Positions 28,576 through 37,420 of a stretch of 64,000 nucleotides of DNA are shown piece by piece. Where the stretch lies: assembly GCF_943181415.1 (NCBI RefSeq), contig NZ_CALPBZ010000001.1:558001-622000 (forward strand), in the 5' to 3' direction. The position numbers and the translations under genes are program-made. The notes under the pieces are model-generated. The model was not told where the DNA came from, made no database searches, and worked only from the letters and a program-made list of their open reading frames with translations. Positions within the stretch are counted from its first letter, which is position 1; every line of letters starts with the position of its first letter. This stretch comes from Microbacterium sp. Marseille-Q6648 (GTDB lineage Bacteria > Actinomycetota > Actinomycetes > Actinomycetales > Microbacteriaceae).

Positions 28576-30035
28576 CAGCGAACAACCCCCCGCGCTCGAA
28601 CCAGCTGCACCCGGTTCAGTTCTCCCGTCTGTCCAAGCGAGGCGTGATGCTCGGCCTCTCCCTGACACAGCTCGTGACACTCGCCATCGGGCTAGTCGCG
28701 TTCACCAGTGCGGTGTACCTGGGCGGCGGCATCCTCTTCGGCCTCACCTCACCGATCTGGGTGACGAGCGTCGCTCTTGCCTTCGTCCCCGTGGGTGGTC
28801 GGAAGCTCATTGAATGGGTGCCGATCTCAACGCGCTGGGTGTGGCGAAGCGTCGGCGGCCAGCTGCGATTCCGCGCGGACTTGGTCAAGCCGCGCCCCGC
28901 GGGCACGCTCGCACTCCCTGGCGACGCCGCCGCGCTCCGAGAGTGGGTCGACCCCGAGACGGGCGCCGCCATGATCCAAGATCCTCACGCTCAGACCCTG
29001 ACGGCGATCGCTGGCATCACCCATCCGGCTTTCGTTCTTCTCGACAGCGGCGAACAGGAGCGTCGGGTGGCCGGCTGGGGGCGAGTGCTCGCGACGGTCT
29101 GCCGGTCGGGCCGCATCGCGCGCGTGCAGATCTCCGAGCGCACAGTGCCCAGCTCCGGAAGCGGGCTCGCCGAATGGTGGGCCCGGCATGGCGTCGACGA
29201 TGACTCTTGGCCCGCGGTCACGTACAAGGAGCTCATTGAGCGCGCCGGCCCTGCCGGCGAACGGCATGAGACAACAATCGCCCTCGCGCTCGACATGCGC
29301 GCGGCGGCCCGCCAGATCCGCGTCGCCGGGGGTGGCATGAAGGGGGCCGCGAGCGTGCTGCGTCAGGAGATGACGACGTTCGTGGCAGCACTGCGGGCAG
29401 CCGACCTAACGCCCACAGGATGGCTGAGCCCAGGCGAGGTCGCGGTCGTGCTGCGCTCCGCATACGATCCCGCAGTCGCTCCCGCGCTCGAGAGACACGG
29501 GGACATCGGTCGATGTCTCGCAACGGCCGGCCCCATCGCAGTTTCCGAAACCTGGGACCGGCTGCGTACCGACTCGGCCCACCACGCGGTCCTCTGGATC
29601 TCGGAGTGGCCGAGGTCACAGGTGTACCCAGGCTTCCTCTCCCCCTTGCTGCTGACCTCGGGTATCCAACGCACATTCACTCTGACCTGCACGCCGGTCC
29701 GTGCCGACCTCGCCGCGAGGGACATCAGGAGAAAGAAGGTGGGGCTTCTCTCGGATGCCGCGCAGCGGGCGAAAGTCGGGCAGATCGAGGATGCCGCGCG
29801 CACCGCCGAATACAACGACGTCGTGCAGCAAGAGTCAGACCTCACGGCTGGTCACGGCGTGCTGCGTTTCACCGGGCTCGTGGCAGTGTCGGCGCCGAGC
29901 GTCGACGAGCTCGATGCCGCAGTCGCGGCGATCGAGCAGGCCGCCGTGCAAGCTGCCTGCGAAACACGGAGGCTCGTGGGTCAGCAGGCGCAAGCGTTCA
30001 CCGTCGCCGCGCTACCCCTGTGCCGGCCCGTATGA
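28572..30035 (+). CDS. SCO6880-type conjugation protein (PrgI-like membrane segment plus VirB4 N-terminal-like domain)
   Basis: 487 aa. Two TM helices near residues 27-75 (PrgI-like), followed by a large cytoplasmic domain (LRFRADLVKPRPAGTLALPGDAAALREWVD, LRTDSAHHAVLWISEWPRSQVYPGFLSPLLL, RKKVGLLSDAAQRAKVGQIEDAARTAEYNDVVQQESDL) with the VirB4 N-terminal pattern but no Walker motifs. The ATPase part is encoded separately two genes on, so a VirB4-type function appears split. SCO6880 family named from memory. Confidence 0.8.
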   Translation: MTANNPPRSNQLHPVQFSRLSKRGVMLGLSLTQLVTLAIGLVAFTSAVYLGGGILFGLTSPIWVTSVALAFVPVGGRKLIEWVPISTRWVWRSVGGQLRFRADLVKPRPAGTLALPGDAAALREWVDPETGAAMIQDPHAQTLTAIAGITHPAFVLLDSGEQERRVAGWGRVLATVCRSGRIARVQISERTVPSSGSGLAEWWARHGVDDDSWPAVTYKELIERAGPAGERHETTIALALDMRAAARQIRVAGGGMKGAASVLRQEMTTFVAALRAADLTPTGWLSPGEVAVVLRSAYDPAVAPALERHGDIGRCLATAGPIAVSETWDRLRTDSAHHAVLWISEWPRSQVYPGFLSPLLLTSGIQRTFTLTCTPVRADLAARDIRRKKVGLLSDAAQRAKVGQIEDAARTAEYNDVVQQESDLTAGHGVLRFTGLVAVSAPSVDELDAAVAAIEQAAVQAACETRRLVGQQAQAFTVAALPLCRPV

Positions 30036-30090
30036 CGCGCGGGGACACCTCGCGCACCTGACTGACGACTTCTGTTGCAAGGGACACGCA

Positions 30091-30573
30091 ATGCCTACAT
30101 TTCAGGATCCTGTCGTCGACGGCGAGGAAGCGTGTCACGCACTGCGCGCTCTCGCGCACGCCACGCGCACGTTCGATGACCCAGCACAGACGTACGAGGT
30201 CGTCGGGGACTTGCTGGGCGGCCTGAGGTCGCTCGAACAGGTACTCGATCAGCTCGCGTTCGCGCACACCAGCTCGGACGCGATCGCCCGAACTGACGAC
30301 GGCGATCATTGGGCCGGGGTGGAGGAAGCCCATGCAGCCGCCCTCGCGCTGCGCCGTGCGTCGACCCTTGTCGCTCGGGCCGGCCTGGCCCTGGATCGGG
30401 CATCTCAGCACTCCGGCCGAATTGCATGGGGATCCTCCGCCGCCGCCGCGCCGCCGGTCTCGGAATCGCTCGCGCCCCGCGTCAATCCGAACGACTCGTT
30501 TCAGCGCCCTGGACGCTTCACCCTCCAGGGGTCTGGTGCGAAAGTTCACCGCCGCAACGGGATGTCGCTGTGA
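30091..30573 (+). CDS. Hypothetical mobile-element protein
   Basis: 160 aa from ATG 30091 (AAGGGA upstream; the longer open frame has no good start). Helical N-terminal two thirds (DGEEACHALRALAHATRTF...LLGGLRSLEQVLDQLAFAH...AAALALRRASTLVARAGLALDRAS). It sits between the SCO6880-type and VirB4-like genes and shares GTGA with the latter. No family recognised. Confidence 0.65.
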   Translation: MPTFQDPVVDGEEACHALRALAHATRTFDDPAQTYEVVGDLLGGLRSLEQVLDQLAFAHTSSDAIARTDDGDHWAGVEEAHAAALALRRASTLVARAGLALDRASQHSGRIAWGSSAAAAPPVSESLAPRVNPNDSFQRPGRFTLQGSGAKVHRRNGMSL

Positions 30574-32063
30574 ACGCGCAGGGGGGCGAGCGTATACACA
30601 CCACAACGCTCGTGGACCCGGCAGGCGAACGCAGGAAGGAGCGTCGCGCCCGACGCAAGGCATTCCAGCGTCTCAGTGCCGCCACTCGCGCTGCCACCAC
30701 CGCATCCGACCGTGCCGAGGCCGAAGCACAGCGCGCGGATCTACGCGCGACCGCCTACCTGCCCGCGTCCGGCGAGTCGCGCCCCACGGCGCTCCGAACC
30801 CCCGGCCGCCTGCGGATACCGCGCCACCAGGACACCAGTGCGACGCTCGCCGGAGCCTACCCATTCCTCGCCGAAGGCGGACTCGGCTCGCAGGGCGTCT
30901 TCGTCGGCCAGGACCTCTACTCGGGTGCATCGTTCGTCTACGACCCGTGGGTGCTTTACTCACGCGGGATGATCACCGCGCCGAACATCGTCCTGGCAGG
31001 GATCGTGGGCTCCGGTAAGTCATCGCTCGTGAAGAGCCTCTACACGCGCTCGATCCCCTTCGGCCGCCGCGTCTACGTACCCGGCGACCCGAAGGGCGAA
31101 CACACTGCCGTCGCCGAAGCGGTCGGTGGGCAGGCAATCGTGCTCGGGCACGGCATGGCGAACCGACTCAATCCGCTCGACGAAGGACATCGCCCATCCG
31201 GCGTTTCCGACGAGAGCTGGGCTGGTCAGGTCGCCTCTCGTCGCCGCGACCTCATCGGCGCCCTGACCGAGACCGTGCTCGAACGACCACTGAGCCCACT
31301 GGAGCACACTGCGATCGACCTCGCTCTCGCGGACACTGTCCGCTCATGTGAGACCCCGATTCTGCCGATGGTCGTGGAACGCATCCTCTCCCCGGACGTA
31401 TCCCAGCGAGCCGACCGCCGCCTCGTCGAGGACGGCAGGGTCGTTGGGCACGCACTCCGTCGGCTGGTCGCCGGAGATCTCGCCGGACTGTTCGACGGTC
31501 CCAGCACCGTCACCTTCGACCCGAGCCTGCCGATGATCTCGCTCGACCTGTCGCGCGTTGCCGAGAATACGACGCTCGTCTCTGTCCTCATGACGTGCTC
31601 CTCCGCCTGGATGGAGTCCGCCCTCCTAGACCCTCACGGTGGGCAGCGCTGGGTCATCTACGACGAAGCCTGGCGCCTCATGTCGCATCCCGCCCTCCTG
31701 CGACGCATGGATGCGCAGTGGCGGCTCGCGCGCCACTACGGAATCGCGAACCTGCTCGTCTTCCACAAGCTCTCCGACCTGGACAACGTCGGCGACCAGG
31801 GTTCCGCCATGCGTGCGATCGCATCGTCGCTCCTCGCCAACGCGGAGACCCGAATCATCTACCGGCAGGAATCGGACCAACTCGGAGCGACTGCGACCGC
31901 GCTCGGCCTCACGGGCACTGAGCAGAGCCTGCTGCCCGGCTTGGCAACTGGTCAAGGTCTCTGGCGGATTAAGGATCGTAGCTTTGTGGTTCAGCACCAA
32001 CTGCATCCCGCCGAGCTTGCAGCATTCGACACGACGAGCCGGATGACGGAGGGCGTGAAATGA
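30570..32063 (+). CDS. VirB4-like conjugation ATPase
   Basis: 498 aa from GTG 30570. Walker A GIVGSGKSS at about 144-152, VPGDPKGEH strand/switch, Walker B QRWVIYDEAWRLM, and a C-terminal ATPase signature (LVFHKLSDLDNVGDQG...ANAETRIIYRQ). It powers the type IV secretion channel. It is shorter than VirB4 (about 800 aa) because the N-terminal part is a separate gene (28,572-30,035). Confidence 0.87.
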   Translation: MNAQGGERIHTTTLVDPAGERRKERRARRKAFQRLSAATRAATTASDRAEAEAQRADLRATAYLPASGESRPTALRTPGRLRIPRHQDTSATLAGAYPFLAEGGLGSQGVFVGQDLYSGASFVYDPWVLYSRGMITAPNIVLAGIVGSGKSSLVKSLYTRSIPFGRRVYVPGDPKGEHTAVAEAVGGQAIVLGHGMANRLNPLDEGHRPSGVSDESWAGQVASRRRDLIGALTETVLERPLSPLEHTAIDLALADTVRSCETPILPMVVERILSPDVSQRADRRLVEDGRVVGHALRRLVAGDLAGLFDGPSTVTFDPSLPMISLDLSRVAENTTLVSVLMTCSSAWMESALLDPHGGQRWVIYDEAWRLMSHPALLRRMDAQWRLARHYGIANLLVFHKLSDLDNVGDQGSAMRAIASSLLANAETRIIYRQESDQLGATATALGLTGTEQSLLPGLATGQGLWRIKDRSFVVQHQLHPAELAAFDTTSRMTEGVK

Positions 32064-32650
32064 CGACAGCGCACGCAATACGACGATCCATCGACGCGAT
32101 CCACGTGCCGGCGGTCCTTCCCGTGATCACCATGACGATCTCGGCCGACGGCACGATGACCGTCGCCGTCGACGGGACGCCGTTCGAACCGCCTCGATTC
32201 GGGGCACCCTGGGCCCGCGCGTCCTTTGCGGAAGTCATAGACACGGTCCTGCTCGCTCACGGGTCGCCGGTGCGGGTCGTCGTCCACGAGGCAGACGGCA
32301 CAGTCTTCACCGACCTCCTCACCCGGCCGCTGCAGGGCTCGGTCGCCCTGAGTGCGCCGCCGCATGTCCGGGACGGAGGGTCGAGCGCTCCGGCGGAGCC
32401 ACTGGCCGCACCCGCAGCACTCATCGATGCGACGCCCTTGATCGAGCGGCCTCGCGTGGTCTACGGCGAAGAGGGTTTCCTCCCGGGCGAAGAGGTAGCC
32501 CTAGCGATCATCGTGCGTCACATCAAGGCTTCTGCGGACGGGTCCGCTCGCGCGTTGCTGGAACCGGGGCTCTGCCGAGCGAGCGCCGAGGGCGAGGTCG
32601 TCCTCGTAGGGAGAGTCTCTGGCACGTGCATCTTCGGGATCGTCACATGA
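32060..32650 (+). CDS. Hypothetical mobile-element protein
   Basis: 196 aa, starts in the VirB4-like stop codon (ATGA) and its own stop overlaps the coupling-protein start. Strand-rich first 90 residues (VLPVITMTISADGTMTVAVDGTPFEPP; PVRVVVHEADGTVFTDLL), an Ala/Pro linker, then a second strand-rich part. No membrane segment. It may be an adaptor between the two ATPases; unproven. Confidence 0.65.
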   Translation: MTTAHAIRRSIDAIHVPAVLPVITMTISADGTMTVAVDGTPFEPPRFGAPWARASFAEVIDTVLLAHGSPVRVVVHEADGTVFTDLLTRPLQGSVALSAPPHVRDGGSSAPAEPLAAPAALIDATPLIERPRVVYGEEGFLPGEEVALAIIVRHIKASADGSARALLEPGLCRASAEGEVVLVGRVSGTCIFGIVT

Positions 32651-34419
32651 GCGGGACCCGCGGTGTCGATGTCTCCGGTCCCGACGGGCTGACCAATATC
32701 GCGTTGCTCGCTCTCGGTGGAGCCGCCGCGCTCGCCGGCATCCTGCGTGTGAGCGGCAATCTCGCCGCCTTTGTGTCAGGAGCGGAGCAGCCGACAGGTG
32801 GTCTGGCAGCGGGGCTCGGTGTCCTCGGCTCCCCCGCTGACCCGGGGGCGGCTCTGGGATCCCCTGGGCTTAACGCCGTTGCGTACTGGGCCGTCGTCGG
32901 AGCGTTCCTGGCGCTGCTCAGCGTTTCGGGGTGGCGGGTGTGGCGCGTCATCCGGAACCACACTCGTCACACCAGATCCGATCCGAACCGGATCGCTGGA
33001 ATCGCGACTACCTCTGAGGTGCGCCGCGCTGCCTCAGATCACGCGCTGCTGAAGCGCGCTACCCACCTTCGCGCGTCGGTCGATAAGCCACGATCCGAGG
33101 ATGTCGGCTATCTCGTGGGCGTGGCACGAGGAACGAAGGTGTGGACGTCGGTCGAGGACTCGATCCTCGTGATCGGCCCTCCCCGGTCGGGCAAGGGCGC
33201 CCACATCGTCATCAACGCGATCCTCGATGCACCTGGTGCCGTCGTCACGACCTCCACCAGGCCGGACAACCTCACGACCACCATTCGCTCGCGCATGAGA
33301 CGGGGGCCGGTCGCCGTGTTCGATCCGCAACATCTTGCTCCGGGCGTACCGGCGGGCTTGCGTTGGTCGCCGGTACGCGGATGCGAGCTCCCACTCACCG
33401 CCATGATTCGCGCCGCGGGACTCGCCGCCGGTACAGGCCTGTCGAGCGTCGGAGTGGAGAATGGCGGTTTCTGGGAGGGCAAGACCCGCACAGCCCTTCA
33501 GTCGCTGCTGCACGCCGCTGCGCTCGACGGCCGCTCACCGGGTGAGCTCTTTCGCTGGACGCTCGACCCGGCCGCGGCGAAGGACGCCGTCGCGATCCTC
33601 ACATCCAACCCGGCCGCCGCGACGGGATGGGCCGAGTCGCTTGAGGCGATGATCGACGCCGACCCGCGTACGCGCGACTCGATCTGGCAGGGCGTCTCGC
33701 TGGCGTTGGCCGCTCTGGCTGACCCTCGTGTTCTCGATGCAGTCAGCCCGAGCGAGGACGAGCAGTTCGATCCGGAGACCTTTCTCCGACGCAACGGCAC
33801 CCTGTACCTTCTCGCCACGGGCGCGGGTGCCGGCGCATCCTCCTCCCTCGTCGCCGCGCTGGTCGAAGACCTCGTAGAAACCGCGAGGCGCGTTGCCGCG
33901 AGATCCCCAGGCGCTCGCCTCGACCCGCCGCTGCTTCTCGCACTGGATGAAATCGGCAACCTCGCCCCCCTGCCGTCGCTGCCTGTCCTGATGGCCGAAG
34001 GCGGGGGCACAGGTGTCACCACGATGCCGGTGCTTCAGTCGCTCGCGCAGGCCCGTCAGCGGTGGGGCGACAACGCAGCCACGGCGATCTGGGACGCGAG
34101 CATCGCCAAGATCGTGCTCGGTGGCGCCTCAGGGTCTCGAGACCTCCAGGACATCGCCACCCTGATTGGCGACCGCGACGAGGCCACCGACTCGATCACT
34201 ATCGGTGAACGCGGCATGCGCTCCAACCAGCGATCAACACGCCGGGTTCCGATCATGCCGCCCGACGTCATTCGCACGCTGCCGTACGGCACGGCCCTCC
34301 TATTGCTGAGATCGGCGCCACCAATCGTCACGCGCATGCGCGAATGGACTGCCCGCCCCGACGCCGCGGACCTCCGTGCCGATCGGGCTCGCGTCGAGGA
34401 ACAACTGCGGCGGGGATAG
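32647..34419 (+). CDS. Type IV coupling protein (VirD4/TraG-like)
   Basis: 590 aa from ATG 32647. Two N-terminal TM helices (LTNIALLALGGAAALAGIL; VAYWAVVGAFLALLSVSGW), Walker A GPPRSGKG (177-184), Walker B LLLALDEIGN (Asp 434, Glu 435) and the TraM-recognition-type C-terminal region (GGTGVTTMPVLQSLAQARQRWGD). It brings the DNA-protein substrate to the channel. It is the last gene of the overlapping transfer run. Confidence 0.88.
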   Translation: MSGTRGVDVSGPDGLTNIALLALGGAAALAGILRVSGNLAAFVSGAEQPTGGLAAGLGVLGSPADPGAALGSPGLNAVAYWAVVGAFLALLSVSGWRVWRVIRNHTRHTRSDPNRIAGIATTSEVRRAASDHALLKRATHLRASVDKPRSEDVGYLVGVARGTKVWTSVEDSILVIGPPRSGKGAHIVINAILDAPGAVVTTSTRPDNLTTTIRSRMRRGPVAVFDPQHLAPGVPAGLRWSPVRGCELPLTAMIRAAGLAAGTGLSSVGVENGGFWEGKTRTALQSLLHAAALDGRSPGELFRWTLDPAAAKDAVAILTSNPAAATGWAESLEAMIDADPRTRDSIWQGVSLALAALADPRVLDAVSPSEDEQFDPETFLRRNGTLYLLATGAGAGASSSLVAALVEDLVETARRVAARSPGARLDPPLLLALDEIGNLAPLPSLPVLMAEGGGTGVTTMPVLQSLAQARQRWGDNAATAIWDASIAKIVLGGASGSRDLQDIATLIGDRDEATDSITIGERGMRSNQRSTRRVPIMPPDVIRTLPYGTALLLLRSAPPIVTRMREWTARPDAADLRADRARVEEQLRRG

Positions 34420-34473
34420 GGGACGCACCTACCAGGTGATGGCCGACCTGCGGCCCTTTGGTAGGAGCATCCG

Positions 34474-34902
34474 ATGACTATCCACACCCAGCAGTCTCTC
34501 TCCGGGTTCATCGCGTCGCAGCCGCAACTCGCGTTCAACGCGAAAGGCGAAGCCCGGTTCTGGGTGCGCATCGGGCAGGAGCACTTCGAACGCAATGAAG
34601 ACGGCACATTCACCCAGACTGAGACCACGTACCACGACCTCGTGATGTTCCGCCGCAACGCGGAGCGGGCTTACGCGATGTTCAACAAGGGCGACGTATT
34701 CATCGCCGAGGGATACACGCACACCTCGACGCGGGAACGCGACGGCGAGACGGTCGAGACCGAGGAGTTCGTCGCGAAGCGCCTCGGCCACGACTCCGCG
34801 CGCACAAACTACATCCTGCAACGCCGCCGGAACGCGCTTCCGTCTGTGGCGGCATCCGCCCCGTCGACGGCAAAGCCGGCGGTCCGTCCCTTGGCCATCT
34901 GA
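34474..34902 (+). CDS. ssb: Single-stranded DNA-binding protein
   Basis: 142 aa; TAGGAG upstream of ATG 34474. OB-fold pattern: GFIASQPQLAFNAKGEARFWVRIGQEHF, YHDLVMFRRNAERAYAMFNKGDVFIAEGYTHTSTRERDGETVETEEFVAKRLGHD. It lacks the acidic DDIPF tail of the chromosomal SSB, so it is an element-borne SSB that probably coats transferred strands. Confidence 0.85.
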   Translation: MTIHTQQSLSGFIASQPQLAFNAKGEARFWVRIGQEHFERNEDGTFTQTETTYHDLVMFRRNAERAYAMFNKGDVFIAEGYTHTSTRERDGETVETEEFVAKRLGHDSARTNYILQRRRNALPSVAASAPSTAKPAVRPLAI

Positions 34903-34909
34903 GCGCCTG

Positions 34910-35485
34910 ATGACCACCGACGAGCCCCTGCACTTTCCCGGGTACGAGTTCGAGCCACCGACGCCGGACGGCCCCGAAGGTGAGGCCGATGGCCTGCCGA
35001 GCGTGCCCCGCCCGGTGAACTGGAACGTGCTCACCTCGGATCGAGCGGCATTCGAGTGGGTCGAGCTCGATAGGTGGGTGAACTGGCTACGCCGCACCTA
35101 CGGGCTCGGACCGTCGATCATCCCGCCGCTGTGGCATCGCCACTCCGAACTCGTCTGGGAGCTCTCCGCTCTCCACCTGCACTGGCTCTGCGCCTACGAC
35201 GAGGAGCAGCATGGCTCCGCTCCCCTCGGCTGGCACCAGGACTTCGCCGAGGCCCGAGAGCGCCTGCACGACTGGGTCGCCGCCTGCGGTTCGCGCCTCG
35301 ACCGCGACAGAGCTACACGTCAGACGGCTTGGCCCGGGGAGGAGCCGGTGCCGTCGGTCGAAGAGATCCCCATCGAGGATCGTTCAGCTGACTTCCGCAG
35401 GTTCGTCGTCGAAGACGTCGCGCGCAGGCGGGCCGTCGAGGATGCGTTCATCGCGGAAGCCGGGGACTCGAGTTATCACGCATGA
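34910..35485 (+). CDS. DUF4913-like protein
   Basis: 191 aa, ATG 34910. The core WVELDRWVNWLRRTYGLG...LWHRHSELVWELSALHLHWLCAYDEEQ...DFAEARERLHDWV has the Trp-rich helical pattern of DUF4913, a family common on actinobacterial plasmids and integrative elements. The function is unknown. It is the last plus-strand gene of the module. Confidence 0.65.
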   Translation: MTTDEPLHFPGYEFEPPTPDGPEGEADGLPSVPRPVNWNVLTSDRAAFEWVELDRWVNWLRRTYGLGPSIIPPLWHRHSELVWELSALHLHWLCAYDEEQHGSAPLGWHQDFAEARERLHDWVAACGSRLDRDRATRQTAWPGEEPVPSVEEIPIEDRSADFRRFVVEDVARRRAVEDAFIAEAGDSSYHA

Positions 35486-35699
35486 ACCCGCTCGGGTGAG
35501 GTTAGCGAGTACTGCCCGTTCGACCGAGGATCACCGCGCATGTCGGCGTGCTGGTCATACGATCGAAGTTGGAATCGCTGACCGAGGCTTTGTAAACATC
35601 GCGCGCCTGGTCCAACTCATCATCGGGCTCGGCCCGCTGATCGACCCGCAATCGGGCTCGGAATCACCATGAGCCACAGTTCGGGCGGAGAATGGGGCG

Positions 35700-36011
35700 A
35701 TGAACATCGAGGTACTACACATCGAGGAGTGCCCGAGTTGGATCGAAGCCGGGAACCGTCTCCGCGAAGCACTGCATGAAACCGGGCTCGGTGTGACGGC
35801 AATCACGTTCCGGTTGATCAGCACGCCCGAAGACGCAGCCCAGGTTCCCTTCGCGGGTTCGCCCACCATCACGATCGACGGCCAGGATCTCTTCCCGAGC
35901 GGTGGGCGCACTACCGACCTCGCCTGCAGGGTCTATCCGACTCCGACCGGTTTGGCCGGCCTCCCCACAACCGCACAGCTCGTCGACGCGATCGCCGCCT
36001 ATGGACACTGA
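35700..36011 (+). CDS. Thioredoxin-like protein with CPSW site
   Basis: 103 aa. MNIEVLHIEECPSWIEAGNRLREAL gives the first strand, a CxxW site and helix; SPTITIDGQDLFP carries the cis-Pro (SPT) of the thioredoxin fold. Only one Cys is in the active-site position (CPSW), so it is unlikely to be a normal disulfide reductase. It is next to heavy-metal genes, so a metal-handling role is plausible. No convincing promoter is seen in the 214 bp upstream. Confidence 0.72.
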   Translation: MNIEVLHIEECPSWIEAGNRLREALHETGLGVTAITFRLISTPEDAAQVPFAGSPTITIDGQDLFPSGGRTTDLACRVYPTPTGLAGLPTTAQLVDAIAAYGH

Positions 36012-36150
36012 CACGGCGGTCCGGTGTTCCTGCTGCGGCCGAACCCTACCCCGGCGCCGAGTGCACGCATTGCACGGCACCGCCGCCTACGTATGCCGAC
36101 GCTGCGGTCTCTGGATCGCGTTGCGGCCGCACAACGACAAACGCGGATGA
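36001..36150 (+). CDS. 49-aa zinc-binding protein
   Basis: Starts inside the thioredoxin-like gene (11-bp overlap). Two CxxC knuckles, CSCCGR and CRRCG, about 20 residues apart, form a zinc ribbon; the rest is basic (RTLPRRRVHALHG, RPHNDKRG). The overlap suggests co-translation with the redox protein. It could be a metal buffer or a small regulator. Confidence 0.55.
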   Translation: MDTDTAVRCSCCGRTLPRRRVHALHGTAAYVCRRCGLWIALRPHNDKRG

Positions 36151-36306
36151 CCGAGCACTGACATTGAGCGATAACCGAACGCCGCCACCAAGCGCCAAGC
36201 TCCACAGGCCGGGGCCGGCGAGACCCAGCCTGCGATCGCCCGGCCAATTCCATGAGACGTCGCAAAAGGCAAGGGTTACGAGGCAGGAGGCTGGTGGTGG
36301 TGGCGC

Positions 36307-36948
36307 CTATTCGTCCTTCATCTCGGTGAGCACTTCGAAGGGTGATTCGACGTCGCCGCGCCATGCTTCGATGCCTTCACGGACGGCAAGGGTGGCGACG
36401 ATGAGGGCGGCGACGGAGTCTGCCCACCACCATCCGAAGAGGCTGTTGAGGATTAGGCCCACGAATACGGCTCCGGACAGGTAGACGCAGAGCAGCAGTT
36501 GGCGCGCGTCGGCGAGAACACTCTTGGATCCGAGTTCGCGGCCAGTGCGGGTCTCAAACCAGGCGAGCAAAGGCATCACGAGCAGGCTGAGGGCCGTGAT
36601 TCCGATCCCTAGCGGGCTGTGCTCTGGGCCTTCTTGCGAGATGAGACTGACGATGGCGTCGATGCTGACGTAGGCGGCAAGGGCGAAGAACGCGAGTCCA
36701 ATCGCCCGGACGGTCGCCTTCTCCCAACGCTCTGGGTCCTTTCGCGTGAACTGCCAGGCGACCGCGACTGCGGAGAGGACCTCTACGACGGAGTCCAGGC
36801 CGAAACCGATCAGTGCCGCCGAGGATGCCAGCACACCCGCGGTGATCGCGACGACTGCTTCGATCACGTTGTAGGTGATGGTGAACGCCACGATGAAACG
36901 GACGCGGCGGTGCAGCCGCTCCCGGCGTTCGGTCGTCAAGGCGGTCAC
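36307..36948 (-). CDS. Cation diffusion facilitator family transporter
   Basis: 213 aa, GTG start overlapping the cmtR stop (GTGA). About six TM helices; GFGLDSVVEVLSAVAVAW carries the D-x3-E pair on TM2, and GWWWADSVAALIVATLAVREG carries the second Asp site on TM5. It is short, without the cytoplasmic C-terminal domain of YiiP. It probably exports a divalent metal, Cd2+/Zn2+ by context with the CmtR-type sensor. Confidence 0.85.
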   Translation of the reverse strand: MTALTTERRERLHRRVRFIVAFTITYNVIEAVVAITAGVLASSAALIGFGLDSVVEVLSAVAVAWQFTRKDPERWEKATVRAIGLAFFALAAYVSIDAIVSLISQEGPEHSPLGIGITALSLLVMPLLAWFETRTGRELGSKSVLADARQLLLCVYLSGAVFVGLILNSLFGWWWADSVAALIVATLAVREGIEAWRGDVESPFEVLTEMKDE

Positions 36949-37298
36949 GATGCAACCTCACAGCAACCGGGAACGGTGCACGCGGCGTCCAGGCACGGGG
37001 CATCCTCATCGACGGCCAGGGCGACATCAACGAGCGCAGTGAGGGCAGCAGTGAGATGCGGGTCGGAGATCTCGTAGCGGGTCTGACGGCCTTCCGGTTC
37101 CGCAACAACGATCCCGCAATCGCGAAGGCATGTCAGATGATTCGAGACATTCGAGCGAGTCAGGTCGAGATCGCGAGCCAGCACGGCCGGGTAACTTGGC
37201 CCCTCCAGCAGGGTCATCAGAATCCGTGATCGGGACGCGTCGGCCATGGCGCGGCCGAGGCGGTTCATCGCGTCCAGACGAGTCGTTATGGTCAGCAT
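36945..37298 (-). CDS. cmtR: CmtR-type ArsR/SmtB metal sensor
   Basis: 117 aa winged-helix repressor. Cys57 and Cys61 in LTCLRDCGIVV and Cys102 in DEDAPC are at the same positions as the Cd(II)/Pb(II) ligands of Mycobacterium tuberculosis CmtR, and the DNA-reading helix LTRSNVSNHL matches. An extra Cys-rich tail (CTVPGCC) follows. It represses its own operon with the downstream exporter until metal binds. A palindrome overlaps the predicted promoter. Confidence 0.88.
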   Translation of the reverse strand: MLTITTRLDAMNRLGRAMADASRSRILMTLLEGPSYPAVLARDLDLTRSNVSNHLTCLRDCGIVVAEPEGRQTRYEISDPHLTAALTALVDVALAVDEDAPCLDAACTVPGCCEVAS

Positions 37299-37302
37299 TC
37301 GC

Positions 37303-37326
37303 TGATCATACAGTCTCCGCTGTATG
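37303..37326 (-). promoter_or_regulatory. Putative CmtR operator and leaderless promoter
   Basis: CATACAG-6-CTGTATG (37307-37326) is a perfect inverted repeat. On the minus strand TATGAT (37308-37303) fits a -10 box whose start point would fall at or next to the cmtR ATG (37298), suggesting a leaderless message. The overlap of dyad and -10 fits repression by steric block. Confidence 0.65.
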
Positions 37327-37420
37327 GACGGGCGGGGAGATGCTCCCTACTCCGAGCACAGCTCGCTGGAGGATCGGCGGTGACACAGCGTGCCTCATCC
37401 GCACCTCGCCTCAGCTCGTT

